Source: Symsagittifera roscoffensis
Taxonomy: Eukaryota; Xenacoelomorpha; Acoela; Convolutidae
Assembly: GCF_963678635.1 (NCBI RefSeq)
Contig: NC_087067.1
Coordinates: forward strand, 57,452,388 to 57,516,387
DNA length: 64,000 bases
Direction: 5' to 3'
The position numbers and the translations under genes are program-made. Below are positions 31,933 through 41,824 of the stretch, in pieces. Below the pieces are notes generated by a model. The model made no database searches. It had not been told where the DNA came from and worked only from the letters and a program-made list of their open reading frames with translations. The number at the start of each line of letters is the position of its first letter. The first letter of the stretch is position 1.

Positions 31933-33359
31933 GATGGATGGTCTGGTCCCCCAATGACTCGGACTTCTGCTGTCGTCTTCCAGCCGTTTGATGCTAACTC
32001 GAGTTCCATTCTGCCCAACATCTTGATCCGATTGTTACTGTAATCTCGAAATTCGTCATCATCAGTGTTATCCTGCTTCAAGTTGATTCCCGCTCTTCCC
32101 ACTGTTCTTCTCAAATCTTCTAGTGTTAGAATGGATATCGGCGATCCACTATCGATCCAAATGTTCATCGGGTGCCCATTAATGAATACTTTGAGTTTGG
32201 GCCCGGCAACTTTCAACATCGTTTCCTTCTTCCGTCGAATTGCCATAACCATGTAATCGTCCGAACTTTCTGACGACCAGCTGTGATGTTCTCGTTTGAC
32301 GAAACCAACTGAACTTGCCGCAGCTTGGGGCTCCACGTCATCCGAGGGTGTATCTTCCTCGTCGAGAAACTCATCCCCTTGGATCAATCCAACCGGTTGT
32401 TCCCCCCTGGATTGTCGTTTTCCTCGGCAAGTCCTCTCAAAGTGCCCAATCTTCTTGCAGAAGTTGCATGTGACGGCTCTCGCTGGGCATCGTTGTCGGT
32501 GTTCTGGGGTGAAATTCGGTTGATCGCAGTTGTAACATCTGCGCTCTTGCACTCGATCTTGTGTTCGACCTCCTCCACGATTTGGATACTGACCCCGTCC
32601 CCTTGGCATTCCTCGTCCCCTGGATCCGCGAATATTGCTGACTGGTTCCGTTTTAATCTGTAGAGAACCCCCTGGCGATGGATGCGCCATTCCCGTGGAA
32701 CCGGATACGGCCCCCTTGTAGCTCCTTGCGTATTTGTCTCCTCTTTCGTATGACATTGCGATTCGCAATGCTTCTTCCGGGGTTTTGGTTTCCCTACACA
32801 GCTCGTTCTGCGCGTCCCTGTTCCTCATGTTGAAAATAAAAATGTCTCTCACTATTTTCCGCTCCTGGGTGCCCAAGTTGCATCTTGCCGCCATTCCGCT
32901 AAGTTCTGCATAGAACGATTCTAGACTCTCACCCTCCTTTTGTTTCCTCGACAACATTTGGTACATCTCGTACGTCTCGTTCCGCTCTTTCTGAAAGAGA
33001 GCTACACAGGTATCCAAAAAACGTGGGTATCGTATTGTTTCCATATCTAAATGTGGATGCTGGTTATGCAATGCTCTCTGTCCCTCATGTCCCAGGGATA
33101 AATACAGATTCGATATTAGTGTACGTTCACCTTCTGCCCGTGGTTTTCCCCCAACGTCCCCCAGATCTGTAATCTGTGCTTCGGTTAATGTCGATGCAAA
33201 GTAGTATTCTGACGAGAATATTCCATGTTTCGCCACCATCGCCCAATGGAATCGTTGTTTCCAGTGTTCCCATAAAAGTTGTGGTTCCGCCTGATTTGGA
33301 GGCCAGAAAGCCACAATTCCAAGGGGGTTTTTCCCCCCACCGTCTGCTGGCTGCGCCAT
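31917..33359 (-). CDS. gag: Gypsy gag with two zinc knuckles and protease active site
   Basis: 480 codons. Capsid-like helical N-terminal part (residues 15-210), an RGRG-rich stretch (245-265), two CCHC knuckles (C275-C291, with an unusual C-x2-C-x8-H-x3-C spacing, and C298-C311, canonical), an acidic linker, then a retropepsin-like active site IWIDSGSPISI (DSG at 403-405). The frame ends in TGA at 31919-31917, in the middle of the protease: the usual C-terminal protease block (VGRDLMGKLGL) is in the -1 frame at the start of pol. Either a programmed -1 shift or loss of one base in the G5 run near 31950 explains this. Gag would form the particle and package element RNA. Confidence 0.9.
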   Translation of the reverse strand: MAQPADGGGKNPLGIVAFWPPNQAEPQLLWEHWKQRFHWAMVAKHGIFSSEYYFASTLTEAQITDLGDVGGKPRAEGERTLISNLYLSLGHEGQRALHNQHPHLDMETIRYPRFLDTCVALFQKERNETYEMYQMLSRKQKEGESLESFYAELSGMAARCNLGTQERKIVRDIFIFNMRNRDAQNELCRETKTPEEALRIAMSYERGDKYARSYKGAVSGSTGMAHPSPGGSLQIKTEPVSNIRGSRGRGMPRGRGQYPNRGGGRTQDRVQERRCYNCDQPNFTPEHRQRCPARAVTCNFCKKIGHFERTCRGKRQSRGEQPVGLIQGDEFLDEEDTPSDDVEPQAAASSVGFVKREHHSWSSESSDDYMVMAIRRKKETMLKVAGPKLKVFINGHPMNIWIDSGSPISILTLEDLRRTVGRAGINLKQDNTDDDEFRDYSNNRIKMLGRMELELASNGWKTTAEVRVIGGPDHPSWDVT

Positions 33360-33364
33360 AACAA

Positions 33365-33593
33365 GGGTTTGTAAAAAGATGGCTGTTAAATAGTTAATTG
33401 ACTTGACTGAATTCTAGTTCGCATAAATAAGAGAGAGAACTTAGAGGTCAACACTTAACAGCTAGACAGCTTTAGTTGATTGACAGGCAGGTACCAGTCT
33501 CACACTTGATAAAGTCTGGGAACTAATAATAGCAACTCGAATGATTGACACTAAGATGATGATTGACAACTGAACATATTGTAGCCCCTGACA
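33365..33593 (-). repeat. 5' LTR of the young Gypsy element
   Basis: 229 bp, starting TGTCAGGGGCTAC and ending ACAAACCC on the minus strand; identical to 27381-27609. Only 5 bases separate its end from the gag ATG at 33359, so the tRNA primer site (TGGCGCAGCC from 33358) would overlap the gag start. Confidence 0.92.
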
Positions 33594-33597
33594 GTAA

Positions 33598-34002
33598 ATT
33601 ATACACTTACGTGATTTGGTTTTTTATTTAGTCTCATATGGCCTGATTGATTATAAGAAATTAGAACATTTTTTTCCATTGAATTTTAACAGAGCTATAA
33701 AATAAGCAGGTGAAAAGCAATTCATGAAGCTCACATTAAATTTTACGGTGACAGACAATGCCAACAAAACAAAACAATTTTTTAACTTTTGTCAGTACAT
33801 ATTTTGAATTTGAAAACTATTAAACTAATGGATTCCAAAGGGCACTTAGGACTTATGTACACTTGCTTGTTTTCTAACCCTTGCACATTTTTTGCTCTGG
33901 TTTACTTTTACAATGATTTACATTAAGCAATGATCTCAGCAATTTGATGTCAATTCTGATCACAAAATACACGCATTAAAAATGATTATATGCACCATTT
34001 TA
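33598..34002. other. Intron, nothing recognised
   Basis: AT-rich intron between the Gypsy 5' LTR and the outer hAT-like MITE; no ORF or repeat family identified. Confidence 0.4.
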
Positions 34003-34010
34003 CCTAATAA

Positions 34011-35163
34011 GGGGGAGGGTTCTCATGCTTGAAGGACCGAATGCTTGAAAAAATTCAACCAATCAAAATCGCTAAGCGTTTCTATTGGCTGAATGCCTTT
34101 CTCACAAAATCGAAGTCAATATTAACAGAAAATGTATTACAGTGCTGATTTAAATTATCCGGACAAAACGAACAAAACTTGAATTTTCAAACGCGTTTTT
34201 CTCAAATTGGGTTAAGATTAGACAAAAAGTGAAGAGGACAAAAGTTGCTTAGAATTTCACCAAAATTAATATGGTGCCATTTTTTCTCCGAAATTCTCAA
34301 CAAAAAGTTTACCCCAAAAATGGGTCATTTTGGCTTTTTTCAATTAATCAAGAATTACGCCGAAACTACTTTGTTAATTGATGAGAAAATTATATCACAG
34401 GAAGCCTCTTACGCAGCTCAACAAAGTATAAGAAGGGTTAAATCTCCAAAAATTTGCGCAAATTGTTTAAAATTTATTTTTAAACAGAACTTCTGGGTTT
34501 TACATAGTAAAAATCAAATTTATTGACTATCAAGTGATAATTTTTTCTCTTATACTGGTTTTTGGAGATTTAACCCTTCTTATACTTTGTTGAGCTGCGT
34601 AAGAGGCTTCCTGTGATATAATTTTCTCATCAATTAACAAAGTAGTTTCTGCGTAATTCTTGATTTTTTGAAAAAAGCCAAAATGACCCATTTTTGGGGT
34701 AAACTTTTTGTTGAGAATTTCGGAGAAAAAATGGCACCATATTAATTCTGGTGAAATTCTAAGCAACTTTTGTCCTCTTCCCTTTTTGTCTAATCTTAAC
34801 CCAATTTGAGAAAAACGCGTTTGAAAATTCAAGTTTTGTTCGTTTCGTCCGGATAATTTAAATCAGCACTGTACATCAGTGGAAAATAATCGAAAATGTT
34901 ACAAATTGCGGGTTACAACCGCATTACTATTCAGATAATCATCAAGATTAATGAGTTCAAAATAATAAGAATTTTTCAGTCTTAAAAACTTATCTACTTA
35001 TTATCTAATCGGTCAATAATAACACTAATGGTCTGGATTTATTTTCTTACTTTGAGATTTTTGTGATTTATTTTGGAGATTTTGAATACTCAATTTTGAT
35101 TGGCTGAAAGCAAGCTAAAATTAATTTCAAGCATTCGGTCCTTCAAGCATGAGGGACGCCACC
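34011..35163. mobile_element. hAT-like MITE (outer) disrupted by a nested TA-insertion MITE
   Basis: Sister of 26530-26945 in the inverse orientation. Ends GGGGGAGGGTTCTCATGC and GCATGAGGGACGCCACC; flanked by the direct repeat CCTAATAA (34003-34010 and 35164-35171). Without the nested element it is about 420 bp. It lies 13 bases inside the intron from the donor of exon 35185. Confidence 0.88.
34140..34871. mobile_element. Tc1/mariner-type foldback MITE with TA target duplication
   Basis: 732 bp, begins CAGTGCTGATTT and ends AAATCAGCACTG, with arms of about 300 bp that are near-perfect inverted copies (34140-34440 and 34562-34871) around a ~110-bp loop. Flanked by TA on both sides (34138-34139, 34872-34873). 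The uninterrupted target is visible at about 26820 in the sister MITE, which proves the insertion. The ORFs on both strands in the arms are mirror images without known domains. Confidence 0.92.
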
Positions 35164-35184
35164 CCTAATAAGCATCAAACTCAC

Positions 35185-35373
35185 TTTTTGCAAACAAGTA
35201 TTCTTCACATTCGTTCACGTCTTGTTCACACCTTTCTCCTTTATATCCAGTGTTCATGCATTCGCATCGAAAGGAGGTGAAGTCATTGGTGTGAAAGCAC
35301 ATTCCCTTATGTTCACACACTGGCTCGTGCGTTTCCGGGTTCACACAGGGGTTCGGGAGATCACAGTTGTGAC
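35185..35373 (-). CDS. notch: Exon: EGF repeat plus start of the next
   Basis: 189 bp, phase 1-1. It encodes HNC (end of the previous EGF), a full EGF ending GYKGERC and the start of a calcium-binding EGF, DVNECEEYLFAK. The donor AAA|GTGAGT is good. A MITE has inserted about 13 bases into the intron (target duplication 35164-35171), so the intron starts almost directly with the transposon. The next exon in phase is the unknown 85-codon exon at 26344. Confidence 0.85.
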
Positions 35374-35662
35374 CTGTTAAAATTTCAATATGCTGGAAAA
35401 GAGTCAATGAAGTAAAAAAAAAAACAAAAACGCAATGAAATACTTTTCCTTAAAAAAATGAGTTTCTAGATTCAAAGAACAAATAGATCACCTTAAAAAG
35501 CTGAAACTCAAAATTACGCGTTGAAATGAAAAAAAAAAAGAGAATTTCTTCTGATGTCACAATGAGCAGTTCTTGGTTAATGAACTGGTTCAAATTCGTC
35601 AACAGAAATAAACAACAACTAATTCTACTAAATAAACATCAGCAATAGAGCTCGGTGCTTAC

Positions 35663-35809
35663 CAATGAACAGATCCAGTCCGGTGGTTTCATTCTTTGGA
35701 CAGGTGCAGCTGTACTTCATGGGACCCTCGTCGACACAATCTCCCCCCGATTTGCATGGGTCGGGAGAGCAGTCATCAATGTCTATCTGACACACACTCC
35801 CGTTATAGC
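35663..35809 (-). CDS. notch: Exon: calcium-binding EGF repeat
   Basis: 147 bp, phase 1-1. YNGSVC closes the previous EGF; the new repeat is DIDDCSPDPC...SCTC, with an insertion (NETTGLDLFIG) before its last cysteine, which is in the next exon. Acceptor TTTGTAG|GC, donor ATTG|GTAAGC. Confidence 0.85.
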
Positions 35810-36059
35810 CTACAAATCACAACAAAAACTCAACTGGAAGTTGATTTCAGAAAGGGTGGACTAAATAAAATTGGCAGGAATTTTAAGCTATCGCGCAGCA
35901 AAAAGTGTGATCGGAACAATCTGTTCTGCACAAATTGCGCTGAACAGAACGCTCCGATTACATTTCTTCCTGGGTTTTACTTTCGAAATTCCCATCAATA
36001 TCTTTGAATCCATCGGTTTCCGAAATTTTAAATAGTCGCTCAACTCCAAAAAGTAACAT

Positions 36060-36592
36060 TAAATGGACAACTTCTAATGAAAAGTAAATCGAAAACAAAA
36101 CTGCTCGTATCAAAGCGAAGCCCTGAATGTTCAGACTGCTTTTTAAGGTTTTATGGAGCAGTAATAACATTAAGAAATTAAAGGTAATAAAATGAAATGA
36201 AATTTTTTTTTATTTGAATTTTTTTTATTAAAATCATCCCCCCACACGCCATATACAGTACAAAAGGATAGATTTCACTACTTGTAACAAATCAATTATG
36301 GCAAATAAGCTTCGTTAAATCAATTTGGAACGATTTCTAAGACGGATTAACTCTTAAATATATCGCGCGTTAATTGTCCCAAATTGGCCAAAATGGCAAT
36401 ATTTGAACCCCTATAACTTTACGAAAAATGATCACAGGTGAAATATCTTTTCAAATCTGAGCTCACAACGACAATATCTTTTGAATGATGTAAAAAATTC
36501 TGTAAAAAATGGCTAGTTAAAAAGTCGAAATTCGTCTGAAGAAAAAAACCCACCCCGAGCACAAATATTCCGTTACTTTCGTATCGAGCAAT
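36060..36592. repeat. Interspersed repeat, longest copy of the family
   Basis: Contains CCCCACACGCCATATACAGT, a TATGGAGCAGTAATAAC block and, at the right, the GTTCCG-MITE arm (CTCACAACGACAATATC ... TTCCGTTACTTTCGTA). Shorter relatives at 24560-24990 and 15863-15995. It ends about 20 bp before the donor of exon 36613. Confidence 0.65.
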
Positions 36593-36612
36593 CTAATGTG
36601 AAATTAACAAAC

Positions 36613-36729
36613 CCGTCATGCAGTGGCATTCGAATCCATTTTCAATATTCAGACACGTCGCTCCATTAGTGCACATAGGTTCGCCTATTTCTAACGAGCA
36701 TTCGTCTACGTCTTGCTCACAAAACGCAC
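36613..36729 (-). CDS. notch: Exon: calcium-binding EGF repeat
   Basis: 117 bp, phase 1-1. It encodes the closing FCEQ of the preceding repeat and a calcium-binding-type EGF starting DVDEC and ending HCMTG, with the Asn/aromatic consensus (N-I-E-N-G-F-E-C). Acceptor TTTTTCAG, donor ACGG|GTTTGT. The donor is not a strong consensus, but it is the only one that keeps phase and completes the EGF with the next exon. Confidence 0.85.
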
Positions 36730-37349
36730 CTGAAAAATTAAATAAGTTGCCCTAAGGTGAAAAGTGAGTTCTTAAACTCTACCTATTTGTTTTTCAAGTT
36801 CATGCATTTTGATGGTGAGGTGCTGATTTAATAGTCCTGATTTGAATGATGCAAAAAATACCTAAAAACTTAAACTCTTTCATCAAATTGGATTAACGTT
36901 AGAAAAAAAACCAAAGAAGACACGTTCCTTGATTATTGAAAACAATCGCAGCATTCTGACCCAAAACTTGCCCTGAAGTACTTTTGATTTAATTTGGTTG
37001 ATCAAACCATGCTAAAATGTGCTAAAATAATCTAAACGCAAAACTGGAAATTACGAACATTCGTCAGTCACAGTAAAATATGCAAATTGAACAACAGTCT
37101 TCGGGAAAAAATGACCAAAAAACGTTACTCAAGTAAAACTAAGTATTATCGCGGCCTAAATAACGCATATTTAAGCTTTTGTAAGCCTGCTCGTCGCTCG
37201 CATCATTCGCTCGAGTTAAGAAAAAACAAAAACTTCAAACCTAGTTACTAAAAGAACTCATCGGAACTCAAAGAACTTTACAATGATATATTACTCAAAC
37301 CATTCTCAGGAATATTTCCGGAACTGATTTTGCGTTAAAATCAAAAAAA
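36730..37349. other. Intron, nothing recognised
   Basis: AT-rich, no exon or element seen. Confidence 0.4.
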
Positions 37350-37762
37350 GAACTGGAACCTAATCTAAACTACATTTTATTATTTATAAATTAGATATTT
37401 TACCACTGTAAAGTATTTAATATTAACCAATCACAATCCATCTAATTAACTACCCACTTATTTGTAAGTGCTGAAATTACTTGTAATTTCAGCACCAGAG
37501 AGATTTGAATTTAACTCAGAAAATAGTTGCCTCTCCCGAGTACTTCAGCAACCGCAACGATACCAGTAAACTCTAGATCTATTGAGCCTAGCAGAGACTA
37601 GTTAAACACCCTGAGACTACTAGTTATAAGAGTAAGATTAGGATCGGTATTAGACTAAGAAGTTGCACGAATCTATCCGGCCGAAAATAAGATAGCGTGA
37701 CGAGCAGACGGTGTACCCTATCCGAAATTACTCTATGAGATAGACCCCCATATCTAAACTCA
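37350..37762 (+). repeat. Inverted isolated copy of Gypsy-2 3' sequence (possible solo LTR)
   Basis: Reverse-complement match to about 44683-45060, sharing GGAACCT-ATCTAAACTA, the TCTATTGAGCCTAGCAGAG block and GGTGTACCCTATCCGAAATT. About 85-90% alike by eye, so older. No pol or env beside it, which fits a solo LTR or a fragment of it. Confidence 0.7.
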
Positions 37763-37976
37763 GAACACACTAAAACAGCCGAATACAAAGGCTCAACCCC
37801 ATTTTTCAAATGGTCGGCATAACAACCAAACAAGGACAGCCGGTTGCTGGGAAAAAAGCACAGAATATTATGGTCACAATAAGTTTTCCAAACTGTTTAA
37901 AAGAAAACAAAGATAGCCGGTTGCTGTGCAAGTACAACACGTTTTCGACCATAATAACATAAAATTGAATTCAAAA

Positions 37977-38022
37977 CTGCGAATAAAAAACGAAATCAAA
38001 TGGTTTCGTTTTTTATTCGCAG
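37977..38022. repeat. Perfect 19-bp-arm hairpin
   Basis: Arms CTGCGAATAAAAAACGAAA and the exact reverse complement with an 8-base loop. No surrounding ORF; possibly the core of a small foldback element. A related ACTGCGAATGAA motif occurs near 38458. Confidence 0.7.
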
Positions 38023-39103
38023 TGTGAAGAAAGGATCTGAAAGAAATCCTAGATCTTAGGCATATTTGATAGTAATACTAAATTGAGTATAATCGACTTC
38101 GGTTTTCATCAAACAAAGAACAGAAAAACAAAAATAGAAAAATTGTCTGAGGCAGGCATAAAACAACGTCAAAAATTAACTTGACGAAAGAAACAGCAAA
38201 AATTCACGGCCTAATTTGAATTATACGAATTAGAATGTCATAAACTCAAATTTCTCTCGACTTCTAATTTTGGGACTTATGCGACTGATTTTTTATTATG
38301 GGAATTATTATTATTGACTTATGGGAATTCATTCACCTAACTTGATCCGCTGCGTATCTCCGGTTTCAACTATACTAAATAAAGCAATTCGTCAAAAAAT
38401 TTGATTGGACAATAAAAAATCCTTCAATTTTCGCAGATCAGTAGCCACAAAACAAAAACTGCGAATGAATTTAAGAGGTTTGATTGGTTGATACAATTAT
38501 TCTCATTGAATACTAACAACAAATGTGCCACTACTTTTTAACGCATGTTTTTTTCTAATTTTATTTGTTAAGATATATGTAAAGTGATGCAAGTAAATTG
38601 GATCAAAGAAAAGAAATTAAAACAGATAAGATACCGAAATGAAAAATCAGATCAACTAATTAACGAATTGATATCGGTAACGCTCAAACAATATTCCAAA
38701 AATAATGAGCAATATTTCCGAGAATACCTTAATTTCCAATAATAATATTTCCAGTATAGCTAAATTTAATTTTTAATTTCAACCTAGCTCACATCCCAAC
38801 CGTCAAAATTTAGTAATAGACGGCTTTCTTTTCCGAAAAAACAAATCAATTTAAAAAATATTTACTTGATTTGTTCCGAAAAAACTTGCAAAACCCGTGT
38901 AACCTTAAAATCAGATTTGACTCCGGATTATTTCGCCACCTTATCTGAATCATTCCCATGAGCCAGCCGATCAGCAACTAAAAGAAACGCATTTCAAAGA
39001 ACAAATAGTAAAAAAACGGAAAAAAATTCTGCGCAAACAATAAAAACGGCGCACGAAAAAACAATCGAAAAATACAATCACGAGATAACAATTCCTTTCA
39101 ATA
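38023..39103. other. Intron, nothing recognised
   Basis: AT-rich sequence between the hairpin and the hAT derivative; no ORF with known domain. Confidence 0.4.
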
Positions 39104-39111
39104 GTTTGCGA

Positions 39112-39557
39112 CAGGGTTGGCAAAAAAGTGTTTTTTTTTAGAAAAAAAACGTTTAAAACGTTTAAAACAAAAAAAACGTTTAAAACACTGTTTTTTTTTT
39201 TCAACAGGTGTTTTTTTTCTATATTCTCGTGAGAAAAAAAAATGCACAAAAATAATTCAATTATCTTTGAGTAATCTCATGCAGAAAGCAAGTTTCCCAA
39301 CTTTCTCTGGTCCCAATTTGTTCCTCAGATCAGAATGAATGAAGCCCATCGTACTAAATGCGCGTTCGAGGCCCGCGGAGCTGGGAATAAGGACAATCAA
39401 TTTCAGTGCCAAGTCCAACAATTCTTTCGCAAAATTCCCAATTAAGGCCTGAAACTTGAAAAAAAAACACAAAAAAAAACACGTGAAAAAAACGCCTGTT
39501 TAAAACAATGTTTAAAACATGTTTTAAACACCAGTTGTTTTTTTTCTGCCAACCCTG
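39112..39557 (-). mobile_element. hAT deletion derivative with perfect 8-bp target duplication
   Basis: 446 bp between CAGGGTTGGCA and TGCCAACCCTG, a perfect 11-bp terminal inverted repeat of hAT type. Flanked by the exact 8-bp direct repeat GTTTGCGA (39104-39111, 39558-39565). Inside, sub-terminal GTTTAAAAC motifs recur (possible transposase-binding repeats), and the minus strand retains the end of a hAT transposase. Confidence 0.95.
39257..39472 (-). pseudogene. hAT transposase C-terminal dimerisation domain fragment
   Basis: 71 codons. The motif IPSSAGLERAFSTMGFIHSD then LRNKLGPEKVGKLAFCMRLL is the conserved C-terminal hAT dimerisation block ([A/S]-x-x-E-R-x-F-S). The catalytic domain and zinc finger are missing, so the element depends on a helper. 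It is unusual that a MITE-sized element still keeps this block readable. Confidence 0.9.
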
Positions 39558-39589
39558 GTTTGCGATCATCTCTTTCACGCGCTCGAAAA

Positions 39590-40500
39590 TAACTTTTGAC
39601 CGCAATTCCACACAGCATTCAGGCTGTACAAAATCTACCAGAATGGGCGAAAACTTTGATAACACAATTCTTGATTTCAAATGATACGAAAAACGGCGTG
39701 ACAATATTTTCGACGAAAAAATTTATGGAACGGCTAGCTTCCTGTGAAAATATTTTGTGTGACGGTACATTCAAGACTGCGCCAGACCCGTACTTTCAAA
39801 TTAATACAATTTTTGGTCACTTTGGAAATTGCAAGACTCCGCTAAAGCTAGCTCTTCTTACTGGGAAGACAAGCAGCCATTACAAAGTTATGCTTAATAT
39901 TTAAAAAAAAATGGAAAAAATTGACAAGTTTTCAACCCAGATAATATTTATATGATTACGAGAGTGTACTCAAAGCAGCTGTAGCAGAAATTTCTCCAGA
40001 AATTTGCCATATTGGTTGCTATTTTCATTTTACACAAGCAGTTATCAAAAAATTACGTTCACTTGGCCTAATAACTGCCTACAGATTGAATCACGAGTTT
40101 AAGAAGCCAATGAGAAAAATTTTCGCCCTCGCGTTTATTCCAGTGACTTAACTTCGAAATTGTTATCGAACGGTTGTGAACTCGCCCAAGCTTTTGGCTT
40201 AGAAAACTCGATATCCACAATTGCAAAAATTTACAGAATACTTTGAAGATTTGGCTGGACTTTTTTTCCGATCAAATTCTGGTATGTTTTTGATAGAGCC
40301 AAACTTCCGAGCCACCAATTGCTGTGAGGGCTGGAATAGTCGGTGGAATAAAAAATCAGAAGGAAAATGTTTGATTTGGCGTAGAAATATAACAATTGAA
40401 AACTGAAGAATTTTTGCGAAAGAAGCAATAAAAATGTTCAAATCGGGGCAAGACCCACCGAGACAATCCAAAAAACTAAGAAGAGTGAATGGCCAAATAA
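39590..40500 (+). pseudogene. MULE-type transposase remnant
   Basis: 39596-39904 is open: LPEWAKTL, then ILCDGTFKTAPDPYFQIN and LALLTGKTSSHYK, the D-G-T-F core typical of animal MULE transposases linked to FLYWCH proteins. Further on, in shifted frames, CYFHFTQAVIKKLRSLGL (about 40015-40070) and NFRATNCCEGWNSRWN (about 40303-40350) are the next conserved blocks. Several frameshifts and stops, so inactive. Its left side starts just after the hAT target duplication. Confidence 0.85.
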
Positions 40501-40591
40501 CAGCACCCAAACTGTTTTTTTAAAAAAGAAATCGCAATATAAAGCACTATTGGTCCGGTGTTTCAGTTGTTTCTGCTTTGTTATAACTTAT

Positions 40592-40695
40592 TAATATTCG
40601 ACGTAATAATCTATTATTGTAATATTCGACGTAATAATCTGTTATTGTAATATTCGACGTAATAATCTATTATTGTAATGTTCGACGTAAAAATG
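40592..40695. repeat. 28-bp tandem repeat, about 3.7 units
   Basis: Unit TAATATTCGACGTAATAATC plus TATTATTG repeats at 40592, 40620 and 40648, with a partial fourth copy; units differ at one or two positions. Confidence 0.92.
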
Positions 40696-40735
40696 TAATT
40701 GAGTAAAATGAACAATGTTTTAACGCTATGCGCGA

Positions 40736-40862
40736 TTTGACTTTTTTCGGCTATCCGTGAACGACTTTTTTTCGGCGATCCGGGAACGATGTTTTTTCGG
40801 CTATCCGGGAAGGAACTTTTTTCGGCTATCCGGTAACGATTTTTTTCTACTATCCGGGTATT
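40736..40862. repeat. ~30-bp tandem repeat TTTTTTCGGCTATCCGGGAA
   Basis: Four to five units of TTTTTTCGGCTATCCGGGAA plus a short variable tail, with small substitutions. Lies 40 bp from the other short array and may be the subterminal repeats of the MULE-type element. Confidence 0.9.
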
Positions 40863-41592
40863 CGGTTCCGTGACACGCCACCCTTGATCCGGCTACTCTA
40901 CTTTGTTCGGTGGTCATAAAACGGCATAAACTCCAATAGCATTGAAAAGAATACAGTAATTAAGTTTATTGTGTTACCGAGCCAAAAACATATATTGCTG
41001 ACAAGACGAAAAATTACGGTGAATTGTACTAGCCATAAGAAAACACGATTAAAACAACAAAGTCATGCAGTATTGGTAAGTCATTGTCAAGTAGCGTCCG
41101 CTTGCCCCACTGAGTTTAGATTGGGCACAATAATACAAAGCGCGTGAATCAGAGTTTGCTGCGATTTAGTCTTTCGGCTATTCCAATGCGCGGCTGTTTG
41201 GAACTTACACAATTGAAAGTATTTTGCTCTTTCAAACTAGATAACTTTTGGTTGAGAATCACGCAAACATGAGTCTCATATATTTAACATGAGGCCCCCA
41301 CTTTTTTCCCAATTATCGGACAGCGAAGAACAGCTCTGATAAAGCGGATGTAATTAGACAACGCTGTTTAGTTGACGTATAAAACGTGCGACCTCTAGTG
41401 TAAAAAAAAGCTGGACTGATCGAACAAAACTACGCTCACAAGATCGCTTGTGTAAATAGTCTTATCTTTTTAGAGCGGATTTGGATTTTTGAAAATACTG
41501 AGAATTTTAAGTCTCTCAACAAACAATGGTACAAATGTGATAGAGGGGTCTCTTTATTTTGCGAAGGTAGCCGAAAATGAAATTACAGAGTT
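40863..41592. other. Intron, nothing recognised
   Basis: No exon or repeat family identified on either strand. Confidence 0.4.
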
Positions 41593-41757
41593 GGATCTAC
41601 TTAACAATCTCCACCCCTTTCAAGAAAGGGGCGGGGGGAGATAAAATTGTTCGGTTTTTCGACCAATCAGAATGCAGCAAAATTATAATTCTCAATAGAA
41701 AGCTCAGTGCTAATTTGCTGTATTTATTTATAGGGATGGAGATTGTTAAGTAGATCC
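41593..41757. mobile_element. 165-bp MITE with GGATCTACTTAACAATCTCC ends
   Basis: 20-bp terminal inverted repeats GGATCTACTTAACAATCTCC / GGAGATTGTTAAGTAGATCC. A smaller relative lies at 43255-43348. It is 67 bp downstream of the donor of exon 41825. Confidence 0.85.
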
Positions 41758-41824
41758 TCAGACTTTTTAAATCGCAGTTTATGCTCCCTCCACCCTAAAT
41801 CCACCAGAAAAAGATTCTGCTCAC

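Larger units (their letters stand above)
27381..33593 (-). mobile_element. Full-length young Ty3/Gypsy LTR retrotransposon
   Basis: 6.2-kb element on the minus strand, the same strand as the host gene, in the intron between exons 35185 and 26344. Two 229-bp LTRs are identical as far as I can compare; a GTAA direct repeat flanks it (27377-27380, 33594-33597). Order from 33593: LTR, 5-nt leader, gag plus protease, pol (RT, RNase H, integrase), 183-bp 3' region, LTR. No env or chromodomain seen. Pol has one long open frame of 1379 codons. LTR identity implies very recent insertion. Confidence 0.95.

Noticed and set aside
34245-34832. 93- and 100-codon ORFs as a gene pair
   Set aside because: Mirror images in the two arms of the TA-flanked foldback MITE; no protein family.
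40575-40862. CRISPR-like direct repeats
   Set aside because: Contiguous tandem units without unique spacers, in eukaryotic DNA.
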